NCBI GenBank assembly: GCA_964429385.1
Contig: CAYSBR010000001.1
Coordinates: 198,494 to 262,493, forward strand
DNA from: UBA2377 sp964429385
Lineage (GTDB): Bacteria > Verrucomicrobiota > Verrucomicrobiia > Opitutales > Opitutaceae
Direction of reading: 5' to 3'
DNA length: 64,000 nucleotides
Positions 24,901-29,201 of this stretch are shown here, piece after piece (within the stretch, counting starts at the first letter, position 1; each line of letters opens with the position of its first letter). The notes beneath the pieces are model-generated. The model was not told the DNA's origin, ran no database searches, and worked only from the letters and a program-made list of their open reading frames with translations. A program made the position numbers and the translations under genes.

Positions 24901-27900
24901 TACTGTTCGCCGAGGAGCCGATCGGCGCAAAGGTCACCGCGCCGGTGTTCACGGTGTTCACATTCGCCACCAGGGCGAAGCGGTCATTCATTGAGGTGCC
25001 CATGAGCACCTCGACGACCGGCAGCTGCGGGTTGCCCCGCATCTCGGCCGCGTCGTTGAAATCATCGTGACGCACGAGGGTGGCCGTCCCGGCGACCTCG
25101 GTCACCACGTAGATGCCGTTCTGCCGGGCCTCGGTCTGGTCCTTGACCAGCACCACGTCATTGACCGCAAGGGCGAGACCATCGACGGTCAGGGCCACCC
25201 CGGTGATCGTGCCGCCGTTGGCGGTGGAGAACCCGGTGCCGAGGTTGCCGGTCGAGGCGACGCGCGCCACGATCGGGCTGGCGGCCCGGTCATCCTGCCA
25301 GTTGTAGCGCAAGGTCGCGGTGGAACTACCGCCGAGGTTCACCCCGGCGGTGTTGGTCCCCACGTTGAGCACCACGGCGGTGTATTTGATCGTGATGGTC
25401 TCCGCGACGGCGTTGTCGGTGTTGGTGTTCAACACCTCGCCTAGAGCGATCGTGAACCCGTGGCCGCCGGGCGCGATGGTGATGGTCGTGCCGATGGCCG
25501 CGTTCAGGGCGGCGGCGGCGCTGCCGGAGTTCAACACCAGCCCCGAGCCGCCCCCGCCGGTGGTGAGACCGGGGGAAACCGTGAGACCGGTGAACTCGAC
25601 AAAGGCCATGCGGGGATCGATCAAATCCTCGATCCGTACGTTGCCGGTCGTGCCCTCGGGCAGCGTGACCGTGAGCGTGTATTCGACGAGTTCGCCGATG
25701 ACGGCGATGCCGTCGTTGGTGCCGCCCGCCCTGTCGTTGTCGATGCCGGTATCGGTCAGCGTCTTCGTGATCGCCGGGTCGGCAATCACGACCGTGGCTT
25801 CATCGGTCCACGGGGTGGCGCCAACGTGATTCTTTGCCCCCTCGGCGCCGGCATACTTCAGCAGCTTGGCGGTGTTGATGACGGAGGAGGAGGCCATCGC
25901 CGCATCGGCCACCGTCAGATCATAGAGAATGACAATGCTGTTGGAGCCGTTGGTGACCGCGGCGTTGGCGTTGGCATCGTAGCCCAGCCCGAGGCCGGCG
26001 GGCCGGGGATTCGGGTTATTGTCCACCAGCTCGACGGTGAAGGTCTTGGCCCCCGCGTCCCAGGTCAGGGTGTAGTCGGTGCCCAGCACTAGCAGAACGC
26101 CCGCACCATCATAAACTTTGAAATTGGTCTGCGCGACCAGGGTCGCCGCATCCGCGTAGTTGTTGAGATAGGAATCCGGAATCCGGTCAGCCAGGGTGAC
26201 ATCGAAGGCCCCCGAGCGGCCGGTGTTCTGCGCGACAATGGCAAAACGGACCTTGTCACCCGCATCGGGCAGGGGATCGGTTGTGAGATTGAGCGCACCG
26301 ATGGCCACGGCATCAGCCACGGAATCCAGCGTGCCGGTGAAGCCGTTGCCCGCGAGATCGGCAAACACGGGTCCGCCCGCGATGGTGGCCACCCCGCCCT
26401 GCGTGGAGGCAATGACACCCTTGTAGATATCCACCTTGGGCTGGCGGAGCACGACCTGAATCACGGCCTGGGAGGCGGAGGCCGTCGCAGGGTTCTGCGT
26501 GCTGCTCTCGGACGCCACCGCCTGGTTCGTCAGGAAGAGACCGTCGGCAAAGGGCTCGCTGCTCACCGTGGTGGTGAAAAGCAGGTCCACCACCCGGGGC
26601 GTGTTGCCCGGATCAATCGAGCCACCGAAGACAAAATCAACGTAGTTGGAGCCGGCGTTGCGCACAATCGTCGGATCGCCCAGCGATGTGCCGGGGGCCG
26701 GGATATTGTGCATCGAATGAGTCGGCCCATACTTGGCCGTGCCCACCGCCGGAGTGGTGGTACCGGGGGCGGCATTGTTGAAGGTGAGGACCTCTTCCGC
26801 ATCAAAGACCGGCAACGGCAGATAGTCCGTAATACGGAACCCTTCCAAGTCGCCCGAGGGGACCGTGTAGGTGATGCGGTAGGTGACCGTGTCGTTCGGG
26901 CTGATCAGGAGATCGCCCGTCGGCACGCCGCCCACCCGATAGGTGGCGTCGAATCCGCCATCCGTCAGCAGCATCCCGTTGATGGCGTAAATGGTTTTCT
27001 CAACCCGGCCCTCGATGATGGTGACCGAATCGCCCGAGCTGTCGGTGACCGTGTTGGCCGTGGGGGCAAACCCCGGGGCCAGCGTCAGCACCCGGGCTGA
27101 GATCTCCGCGTCATTGGTGAGCACGTCGCGCGAATTGAGCGAGGCCTCGCCGCTCTGGCCCGGCAGGAGGTGAGCCACCCGGAACGAATCCAGAATCGTC
27201 GTCCGATAAATGATCCGCCCCGTGGTGGCGTCGTTGTCATACCCGGTCAGGTCATTCGGGATGATCGGGGATGGATTGTTAGGATCAATCCCGCCACCGA
27301 CCAGAATGCCCGCCTGGCCCAACCGGATGAGTTCATCGGAAACCCGGAAGGTGATCGTGGTCTCGCCCGTTGCCGGATCGGGCGCCGACACCGTGTAGTT
27401 GGCCGGATCGAAGGAGGCCAGAGGCAGAACAAAAGTATTGCCGTTGATCTGGAGCTGGATCGAGCCGTTTACGAAATCCTGACCGTCGGAGAAAATGTCG
27501 GTGACGACGATCGAGCCGAAGGCGAAGTAGTCGGAGACTTGGAAATCAAGGGTGTATTCGAGGGTGTCGCCGGGGGTGATACCCACCGCGCCGGTGTCAA
27601 TGGCGTTGCGCACGTTCTTCTGGATGGCCAGCGAGCGAGCGGTGAAGGCCTCTTCGAACGCCGCATCCGGCTTGGCGGTGGCCAGCGCCGTGACGATGCT
27701 GGCGTCATCAAAGGTACCATCCACGTTGAAGCCGACCACAACGGCGTCATCACGCGGATCCACCGGCGTCCAGTTGCCGAAGCCGTAAGCCTGGTTTTGC
27801 ACGAGCTCCGCCACGCCGGTCGCGGCATCGAGCACGGGGTTGCCACTGGCATCGAGCCGGGGCACGTAGAACTGGATCTCGATCCACGCATCCGTGGTGG

Positions 27901-28912
27901 AGGCGGTGCCAAGGATGGGCGCATCAAACTTGATCGCCAGATTGCCCCCCGGCGTGTTGGTCGGGGGCATCGAGATTTCCGTGTGGCCGTGGCTGGAGGC
28001 GCTGATCGTGACGAACTGGACGTGATCCGGCAGGTCGTCGAAAAGATGCAGGTCCGCCAGGGTCTGGCCGGCGGCGATATCCACATTGATGCGGTAGGTC
28101 TGCAGGTGGTTGGGCCCGGTGGCGGTTTCGCCTTCCGGCCCGCTGAACACCTTCTCCAGAATCGCCAGACTGGCGCCAATCTCGGGAGCCAGATGCGTGG
28201 GCGCCCCGTAGATGACGGGGTCTTCGGCCGGGTTGTTCAGCGAGTCGCCGCCAAAGCGGAAGCCGCCCCAGGCGGAGAGCGGCAGAGTGGCACCGACATC
28301 GGCCAGATTGCTCAAATTTAGCGAGAACTCGACCTCGGCCGCGGGCTGGTCGGGCGTAAAGCTGCCGAAGGGCAGCTCGATCACCAACAGAAGGTCGCCA
28401 CTCTGATACTTGCCATCCAGCAGGGCGAAAAACGGGCTGTCGGGATCGGTGGTGCTGACGTAAACCGGCAGGCCGTCGGGACCGACCGCAAAGGGATGCA
28501 GCACGCCCTTGCCGCCATTGGCCGCATCATCGAGGGTCAGCACATGGTGGGTCAGACTCGTGCCCAGATAGGTGGGCAGGTCGGCGAGGACAAAGCCGTC
28601 GTAGAGCCCCGCACCGGTGCCCGTCGCAGGATTGGCCGGATCGAAAATGCCATCCTCACCCGTCGCATCGATCGCCACATCAATCCACGGACCAAACCCC
28701 GTATGGTCGGCGTGGGTATTATCGAACGTGATCGTGACCGGCAGGGTTTCGCCGAGGTTGACGGTGTCCTCCGTCTCAATCGTCACCGCCGCGACGGCGT
28801 CGTAAAGGATCCGGTCCTCCAGGGTCTCCAGCAGTCGTTTCCGGGGCGGGGCCTTCGGGGCACCTGATTTCTTCCTGAAAAAACGCCGGAAGTAGAAACG
28901 GTCGGAGATCAT
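6995..28912 (-). CDS. Giant DUF11 / SdrD-B repeat surface protein (7305 aa)
   Basis: Uninterrupted frame of 7305 codons. The N-terminus is basic (RRFFRKK, then PPRKR) and carries LETLEDRILYDA, resembling the LEPR-XLL-type N-terminal motif of very large exported proteins. There is no hydrophobic signal peptide. About 33 modules follow, largely alternating two types. One is DUF11-like, opening with EPxLTxxKT and DAGDTVTYTI. The other is an isopeptide-forming D2-like type, with GEVVTYxLxVTLPEGTT and DVLPAGLxYVG. Seven SdrD-B/Cna-B modules sit near residues 5518-6310, followed by more DUF11-like modules and an Ig-like C-terminal region (SGSAEPGSTLEVVLYNADG). No LPXTG anchor is present. It probably forms a long stalk or adhesin at the cell surface. 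Divergent tolC and the neighbouring export operon suggest a dedicated secretion route. Confidence 0.85.
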   Translation of the reverse strand: MISDRFYFRRFFRKKSGAPKAPPRKRLLETLEDRILYDAVAAVTIETEDTVNLGETLPVTITFDNTHADHTGFGPWIDVAIDATGEDGIFDPANPATGTGAGLYDGFVLADLPTYLGTSLTHHVLTLDDAANGGKGVLHPFAVGPDGLPVYVSTTDPDSPFFALLDGKYQSGDLLLVIELPFGSFTPDQPAAEVEFSLNLSNLADVGATLPLSAWGGFRFGGDSLNNPAEDPVIYGAPTHLAPEIGASLAILEKVFSGPEGETATGPNHLQTYRINVDIAAGQTLADLHLFDDLPDHVQFVTISASSHGHTEISMPPTNTPGGNLAIKFDAPILGTASTTDAWIEIQFYVPRLDASGNPVLDAATGVAELVQNQAYGFGNWTPVDPRDDAVVVGFNVDGTFDDASIVTALATAKPDAAFEEAFTARSLAIQKNVRNAIDTGAVGITPGDTLEYTLDFQVSDYFAFGSIVVTDIFSDGQDFVNGSIQLQINGNTFVLPLASFDPANYTVSAPDPATGETTITFRVSDELIRLGQAGILVGGGIDPNNPSPIIPNDLTGYDNDATTGRIIYRTTILDSFRVAHLLPGQSGEASLNSRDVLTNDAEISARVLTLAPGFAPTANTVTDSSGDSVTIIEGRVEKTIYAINGMLLTDGGFDATYRVGGVPTGDLLISPNDTVTYRITYTVPSGDLEGFRITDYLPLPVFDAEEVLTFNNAAPGTTTPAVGTAKYGPTHSMHNIPAPGTSLGDPTIVRNAGSNYVDFVFGGSIDPGNTPRVVDLLFTTTVSSEPFADGLFLTNQAVASESSTQNPATASASQAVIQVVLRQPKVDIYKGVIASTQGGVATIAGGPVFADLAGNGFTGTLDSVADAVAIGALNLTTDPLPDAGDKVRFAIVAQNTGRSGAFDVTLADRIPDSYLNNYADAATLVAQTNFKVYDGAGVLLVLGTDYTLTWDAGAKTFTVELVDNNPNPRPAGLGLGYDANANAAVTNGSNSIVILYDLTVADAAMASSSVINTAKLLKYAGAEGAKNHVGATPWTDEATVVIADPAITKTLTDTGIDNDRAGGTNDGIAVIGELVEYTLTVTLPEGTTGNVRIEDLIDPRMAFVEFTGLTVSPGLTTGGGGSGLVLNSGSAAAALNAAIGTTITIAPGGHGFTIALGEVLNTNTDNAVAETITIKYTAVVLNVGTNTAGVNLGGSSTATLRYNWQDDRAASPIVARVASTGNLGTGFSTANGGTITGVALTVDGLALAVNDVVLVKDQTEARQNGIYVVTEVAGTATLVRHDDFNDAAEMRGNPQLPVVEVLMGTSMNDRFALVANVNTVNTGAVTFAPIGSSANSIVTAPPATVSVVEPVVVVSNQLSNDNATWLDDDTLTVGAGQLVYYRVIIQNTGAVWAHDVSLYDRLPNVLNIAETEIISVTSTNGATEFDIDDAGGFDNFIIVTDTFDTAKPALVSTATLASLAPGEILTIIVSSHVIDNAASASSHPNGIQVRWTSLDDGVRSHTDVDTTPTGHIFGGVHTPIVLSPHNPAAVERTGADGPNGALNDYAATDDLTNTILRIEAVDLIKELVGTQLSDPPYNDQSPIGGPIATHEAVIGEYVDYRVTFDVPKGESRDVILTDVLPAGLAFVGFLEVAVGEDVVTNVGAGNGPTGASLAHSPSATDPINLARLLANTDITLNGTQLEIDFGRIFNSEIPGTPGHYVAPQQITITYRAIVTNVATNLSGETLINTATIRYKTHFDTTPEDREAEDSAAPVTIIEPILEIEKNITPGAPYDAGDLVQYTIVIRHDAAASETHAYDLTFSDAIPDSIVAATSNAVFATTDLGVGKDITITHSVLGDISSHFEIAGGVLRTTSTADVDLLYGQTITIVVNARLDVDVPPTLAIDNTATVTWTSMDDDFIIATSPHTPDATERDGSDPSGVNNYITSDSVDFTVSGPTIDKQWKDGTLTADDTSVGSSLLGNVVVGEQLTYDILVTLPNGTTGNLSIADLLPPGLRMDGYRIITEAVDTDLLTSDFDGNLGVAYALNSDVAVALAPGDDFTWNFGNVTTTAGASEANANRFVIRVTATVANLLANQQNVGLTLPAATLTFANPNQPGPATTTVNDLVAGNNPAFTVVEPTLTVAKAVTHAPGLDAGDQVTYTITLTNTSGQTAYDITLSDELSDLLTNFGNLSVVHSAAGPITGFFEIVNDSGTYYLRTTAAADAAGSVDLAHGQTLTVVFTADIIATIGASVDVKNTVAVHWTSTDGTAHDQERTGAEVPFATAPTSINQTSQVGTLNNYALSSSVITSVTTSVTAVKSLVPNLTDPNTNAQVTPGEVVTYSITVTLPEGQAPGFTILDQIPSGMQYVVGSFAWVNVDSGITFAGGATPAWTPVVTPVVDPAFGDGTDALFQFGQITVAATAGTANNTFTFTYEAVALNNANVDGLLPGQSQHNNAASHNNGSGTTYSHSAGSVPLTAVEPQLTIGKAFAGLPPTQAGDAFAFDITLTNTGTGDAFDINLIDDLAAQYNLANIADITIQTQPAGAYVTIAQNNSVINPAGDDEVNITLNRLEAGDTVVIRITGTVNYTAQVAQTINNVASVAYSTLPGTVPGERTYDPINSSVVAFTMPDTISVKTIVATSETHTGTDGAIELLTVGEIVRYRLAITIPQGTAGNLVLTDVLPAGLQYLAGSATIAYESDAAFTTTVPAGALADGSHVTVSGQTLTFNLGAVTNNDADAGTERIFVEFNALVLNSAANNAGDTKANQFTASVNGGTTVNSTSSSVTARIVEPRVTVGKTANRAKVDGGDLITYTVTLTNTGGANGADAFNVALADALPAGLTLVGGVAHVSGVNVTGSLVATAGATSLTTAAGGFTLAHGQSAVFTYQVLVGNTVEHGDDLDNQVDITWTSLPGTGTTPNATNGTTPGASGEADGERAGTGAGQNDYADSDAVSVEVELLYSFEKTVTSTNLAATGAAQGDPLIEDLAIGEYVTYTIKVILGEGTTTGVVLKDILPTGLIYVGSSLGYSANLTPSVNPPGFVVNGSEITYTLGDVTVQNVADGASASPAANRTITLTVTARVADVPGNQSGTVLTNTAEFASGAHATPLSDTALVEIVTPALTIAKRWATTPTQAGDAFAFDIELENTGTATAFDINLIDQLAEEFTILGFGAVAIQTNPGYVTLTNNGTFAGGGEKVDVTLNQLGAGDTVVIRITGTVNATAAVSHEIENVAAVVYSTLPNGQPGEAGERTYGNDPLNPIVSNVVAFTMPATTTVKTLVGTSEAHTVGSDVAIGEIVRYRIVVTVPQGTAKNLTIVDVLPAGLEFVNDGTATLQFVADSVFTAGGALTDAHNQAIFLPAGAIAVTGQTIAFGLGDVVNHDNDANIEQVIIEFSARVLNVAGNFAGGTPANNATTRVEDEDGDLVDNSAAAPVPVTIVEPSVALTKAVVPGPYDAGDVVSYTFTLTNTGTGTGFDLRVVDDLPAAFASINSVAITAGPGSLTNNSVGTDLDFVINQLAAGGTVTVTVTATLAATTAPGLLVENTAALTYTSLPGTGTGLTVTAYDTVTNAPGVNRTSTPGTAGTSTGERTGADGIGGLNDYSGSDDADFTVPSALALAKTIVTTSLGADTSLNVVIGEVITYRLNVTLQQGQTSVVTLSDTLELGLGYLGTTAFFRSADGVTAVGGTSGISYTNGSLINAADLSWNAATGAFEVRLGNVTVPATAANGTGAFQIEYNARVENIAGNQDATPLDNSAVVRADRNGDGDTGDAGETSAPSLITVTVIEPTLTLTKTTVTPGADGGDTVVYELVIENTGNAAAYDILISDLLDASLRLDPANLTTALAIQAGGPAYATLNQSGNTAAAVSTVLNRLDAGDTITVRITAEVRAGAAAGATVENTATVSYTSLPGADGNERTGVDSDPLNDYITTAASGDFVLARPDIDKALFATSESATAGSFVAIGETVTYSFLVTLPEGLTPSVVITDFVPAGMAYVGHTLVTTVAGSGGLLTADYNGTVALTSVVGSGDGVDVVFTFGDVTTVADNVAGNNHFVLLVELQALNVAGNQSNTVRTNEGQLAYTDGTGGANTPVDAGDVAITLVEPQLEVGKTITSDVTNLDAGDTVTYEIRVRHTALSTAGAFDVVIADQLPAELRNYTLVSAVIGATDVSGALTLNATTGALSTTGVIDLAQGNELVITLSGVVRDNTTVGTTITNEALLYWSSLEGGQRGDQAGTGTERTGVGGGVNTYAGDDDVSATTRGHLAIAKSADRTEATIGEIITYTLTVTVAEGRTVVNFTDTLPANTVLVANSVQIGANLANLVITGLNANSVTGQTITVETNHATGTVANDGAVAQNATFTLTYQAQVQNVAANSGLAGGQTDLDNSVAASADLNNDGDATDPGETGSDTHRVTVIEPRVSAAKTVTSATTGLDAGDRVTYQIVLTNAAADGATATAFDVTLSDVLPAGLLIETIDVPVLMGGATVKTALSGATTGTLAGIFNIPVNGTVTITYTAVLQNSVTPDLDLTNNVDVRYSSLDGTVAGERDGSGVANPADNTHPDDGAILNNYAVGSAVTVTMASPFAVAKSIANTSLGNDTSTNVVVGEVVTYALGVTVMQGTTENIELVDTLAAGLVLDLASVAVFDAAGMTITNFQATQVGQVLTITIDSVMNPGAVNAPGAVNTGTFTIRYDAVVANVSANTTGQTLANSVDASADDVPDDNGNTTTVTVIEPVLTLAKTTITAGADGGDTVVYELVIENTGNAAAHDILISDLLDASLRLDPANLTTALAIQAGGPAYATLNQSGNTAAAVSTVLNRLDAGDTITVRITAEVRAGAVAGATVANTATVTYTSLPGTDGNERTGVDGDPLNDYIVTAASPTTFTLATPTLDKALVATSEAYTSGNRVTVGEVLTFDLLVILPEGVTLDLVVTDLLPPGLAYVGHSIITLAAGSTLLTADYAGTVSAPTVTSATVSGQDVIFDFGDITTDSDNVAGNNRFVIRVEAVVVNEAGNVDGTTLTNDASLAYTHGTTLATTAVASASTPAVTVVEPQLEVAKTITSDVTNLDAGDTVTYEIRVRHTALSTADAFDVVITDQLPAELRNYTLVSAVIGVTDVSGALTLNATTGALSTTGTIDVAEGTELVITLSGVVRDNTTVGATITNEAFLYWSSLEGGQRGDQAGISGASNDERTGVGGGVNTYAGDDDVSATTRGHLAIAKSADRTEATIGEIITYTLTVTVAEGRTVVNFTDTLPANTVLVANSVQIGANLANLVITGLNANSVTGQTITVETNHATGTVANNGAVAQNATFTLTYQVRVLDEVANSGLPGGQTDLDNSVAASADLNNDGDATDPNEEVTDTETVVVVEPQLVVTKTAGDADRLVTPGSTVTYTVDVENRGTAAAHNVVITDAIDAGVLSALTNIAVVRVDLSDNSTTALVAGVDYTVTSGLTGWQVTLTGALADGFGLRVAYDATYVNTLTAGADLDNNVRATFTSLANPGDDDVRSYVPTGTEPHDHTDVTTPDEWQDTERVSVGTGSVSDYVWFDLNGDGVQDANEAGIAGVRVWIDMDGDGAFNAAHDLSAVTDSSGNYLITGLAPGAYTVRVDFSTLPGAGAGIAVTYDLDDGVTTPDGLTAITVTAVNPTGDAMTDVDFGFRGAGSLGDFVWLDLDGDGAVSGLEKGIEGVVLELIWDVDGNGYADANNPVIATTTTDAGGLYSFGDLLAGGYRVVVAAANFAPGGVLADATATYDLDGGGATPAGVSTTTLATNTATDTTLDFGYQGAASIGDRVWNDFNGDGVQDADEFGISGLTLQLEQFIGGAWVAIATATTGTNGAYDFSGLIADDYRVTVLTPPASATLTSVDTPDVTFDPATHQAVRTVGSAEQADDLDFGYEGQASLAGIVWFDQNADGSQLSDPPLDNVRVSIVVDGVTTEILTDATGYYEFTGLIAGTYTVVVDETTLPLGLRLPTYDRDNGLVNPDGEAVVPLTPTQAVTDAHFGYQGEYTISGHSYRDTDKGGARNAGDTGIGGVTIELIWDANNDGIVDAGDTIITSVVTDADGYYEFNDLIIGNYLVRETQPAGFGQGENSDLIDVVVAHGTDNSARNFGNTTGSLAGTVFRDDNNDGAQAAGEDGLAGVTLYLDLWDAVLGAYVEIGTTVTDAAGNYLFDHANTDFTIVSGFDFGATTGGLLATGEYRLREDQPAGHLDGADTAGNATVAAGTVAGTHQGRDGSDAIAGIRVDPGQDVSGYTFAELLPSSLSGHVYIDHNGDGLLNPWESGLAGVTITLTGVNDIGEVIEVDVVTDADGYYEFTGLRPSDGSGYTLTQRTQPPGYSDGTDNLGGFAAGSGNTAGDDTVPNEFSGILVVDLAPGANEGVNYNFGETFDFVLNKQVVGTSLGSSAGSAVVVGEVIRYRLTVNVPHGTLTDFQLHDQLPAGLRFLDDGTATATLSANLAAAPLTVSASPIAADPSYGSGTDVYFKLGTVTNTNPADSGGETLTIEFNAVVVNEVANAAGTGLANAFTVRFDTTGDNVADDTPVTSPPETVTVIEPALTLAKSADDTTPHLGQTVVYTIDVFNEATATSATAYDLVVTDVLPPLVVTALGNITVTLHDMAGTAATGDDVALGVLTAGVDYTVVSTLEGWTITFSELAPDHRIEIAYEVVISELPTDVLGAAGLFGGGDDAFDNTVTLDWSSLPSGHPDEPGERDYTTDETLTTTVVGADLELVKTGPATVAPGETFAYVFTLTNHGTDTATGVVLTDLLPAQVTFFAALGSDAATYVPVISTIDDQQQVVFALPDIAAGDTFELTVSVTFAPVADAAYEAMVNSARVTHDDIDPTSPDVANPPYDDNADSHPTTIQATPGIGVTKQLTSVNNGAVPLDGAGQPIVTAGDTVIYTIVLSNTGNQNTLVNVVDTFPIAVLDLANAVIDDSQTGVSAVIDLDAGTITWTGVSLEVGRPITITIEAAAFNPQSAGLDDFDNTVLVTTNNPENPSETGLTAEDGEKSVLDAAPDLVVTKVNSTDVVDLVDPFTYTITVTNNGDQDATDVTIVDVLSPFAEFVGASGHYVYDAQTHTVTWSSADNPELRLLPGGGAETHTFTITTRLSLGAISFDPLVNTVRVFDDGLNGPDRNPDDNEAQTASEVMAYLYDSIRNFAKHGDGEDDEWGLLGLPIKIYRDAILPIPPIYSGSAEPGSTLEVVLYNADGHVIGHQTVVVDAGGNWMASFPGTIMKDYPQSVVITQTLSNLQVEEARGYNLRPYYATAINTGQFFRENLNVTRLTEQTAANSGAALQEAMENPISFNIGMAAYETLAAPGQPSGR
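9980..12360 (-). repeat. Seven SdrD-B/Cna-B-like modules within the giant adhesin
   Basis: The encoded modules each open with a variant of SLGDFVWLDLDGDG, followed by GIAGVxVxLxWD, TDAxGxYxFTGLxxGxYxV and, in most, a trailing DFGYxG. The seven openings are GSVSDYVWFD, GSLGDFVWLD, ASIGDRVWND, ASLAGIVWFD, YTISGHSYRD, GSLAGTVFRD and SSLSGHVYID. The DxDGDG segments could bind calcium, as in staphylococcal Sdr B-repeats (family knowledge). They interrupt the otherwise continuous DUF11 array. Confidence 0.8.
12905..14736 (-). repeat. Near-identical internal duplication of adhesin, C-terminal-side copy
   Basis: This segment repeats almost base for base at 15761-17574. It encodes four consecutive modules, whose openings include TLAKTTITAGADGGD, TPTLDKALVATSE, EPQLEVAKTITSD and RGHLAIAKSADRTEA. 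The offset is 2856 bp at the left end and 2838 bp at the right end because of small in-frame indels, such as an extra ISGASN stretch in this copy. Confidence 0.85.
15761..17574 (-). repeat. Near-identical internal duplication of adhesin, N-terminal-side copy
   Basis: Partner of 12905-14736. The two copies are separated by two non-duplicated modules (openings EPRVSAAKT and SPFAVAKSI), giving a six-module period. Long stretches are identical at the nucleotide level, including synonymous positions, so the duplication or a gene-conversion event looks recent. Confidence 0.85.
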
Positions 28913-29026
28913 GATAAAAAATGAAGAAAGGCGGAGAGAAGAGGCGGCAGAAGCCAGACCGGGGCAAGAGGTCCCGGCATGGGTTCATTTTTTGCCGAAA
29001 TGGACTAAAAGGATTTTGCCGGACTA

Positions 29027-29057
29027 AGGGCGCATATTATCTGGTATTTTTTACCCA
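29027..29057 (-). promoter_or_regulatory. Candidate promoter/activator site of the giant adhesin gene
   Basis: Read on the minus strand, TGGGTAAAAAATACC (29056-29042) is followed 2-3 nt later by GATAATATG, which has a -10-like core. A closely similar arrangement, TGGGTAAATTTACC then TAAAAT, lies in front of the export operon (38771-38790). The GGTA/TACC inverted half-sites could bind the LuxR/NarL-type response regulator encoded at 38799-39506. The site is about 130 nt upstream of the adhesin start and 146 nt upstream of the tolC-like start, so it may serve both divergent genes. Confidence 0.4.
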
Positions 29058-29163
29058 TATTTGTCTCATTACAAATTGCTGTCCCGGTGTTTAGGAATTG
29101 CGCACTTCCTGTGTTCCCACCTTCGGTCACACCTTGTGCCGGCACGGGGATGCAGCCCATCTG

Positions 29164-29188
29164 CGGAGGGATTTCATCGGTCCCTCCG
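29164..29188 (+). promoter_or_regulatory. Stem-loop in the tolC-like leader
   Basis: CGGAGGGA (29164-29171) pairs perfectly with TCCCTCCG (29181-29188) across a 9-nt loop, ending 13 nt before the ATG at 29202. The 5' arm contains a GGAGG-like purine tract. The hairpin could sequester it or act as a leader structure. No U-tract follows, so termination is less likely. Confidence 0.4.
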
Positions 29189-29201
29189 AGCCTTCTCCGC
29201 C

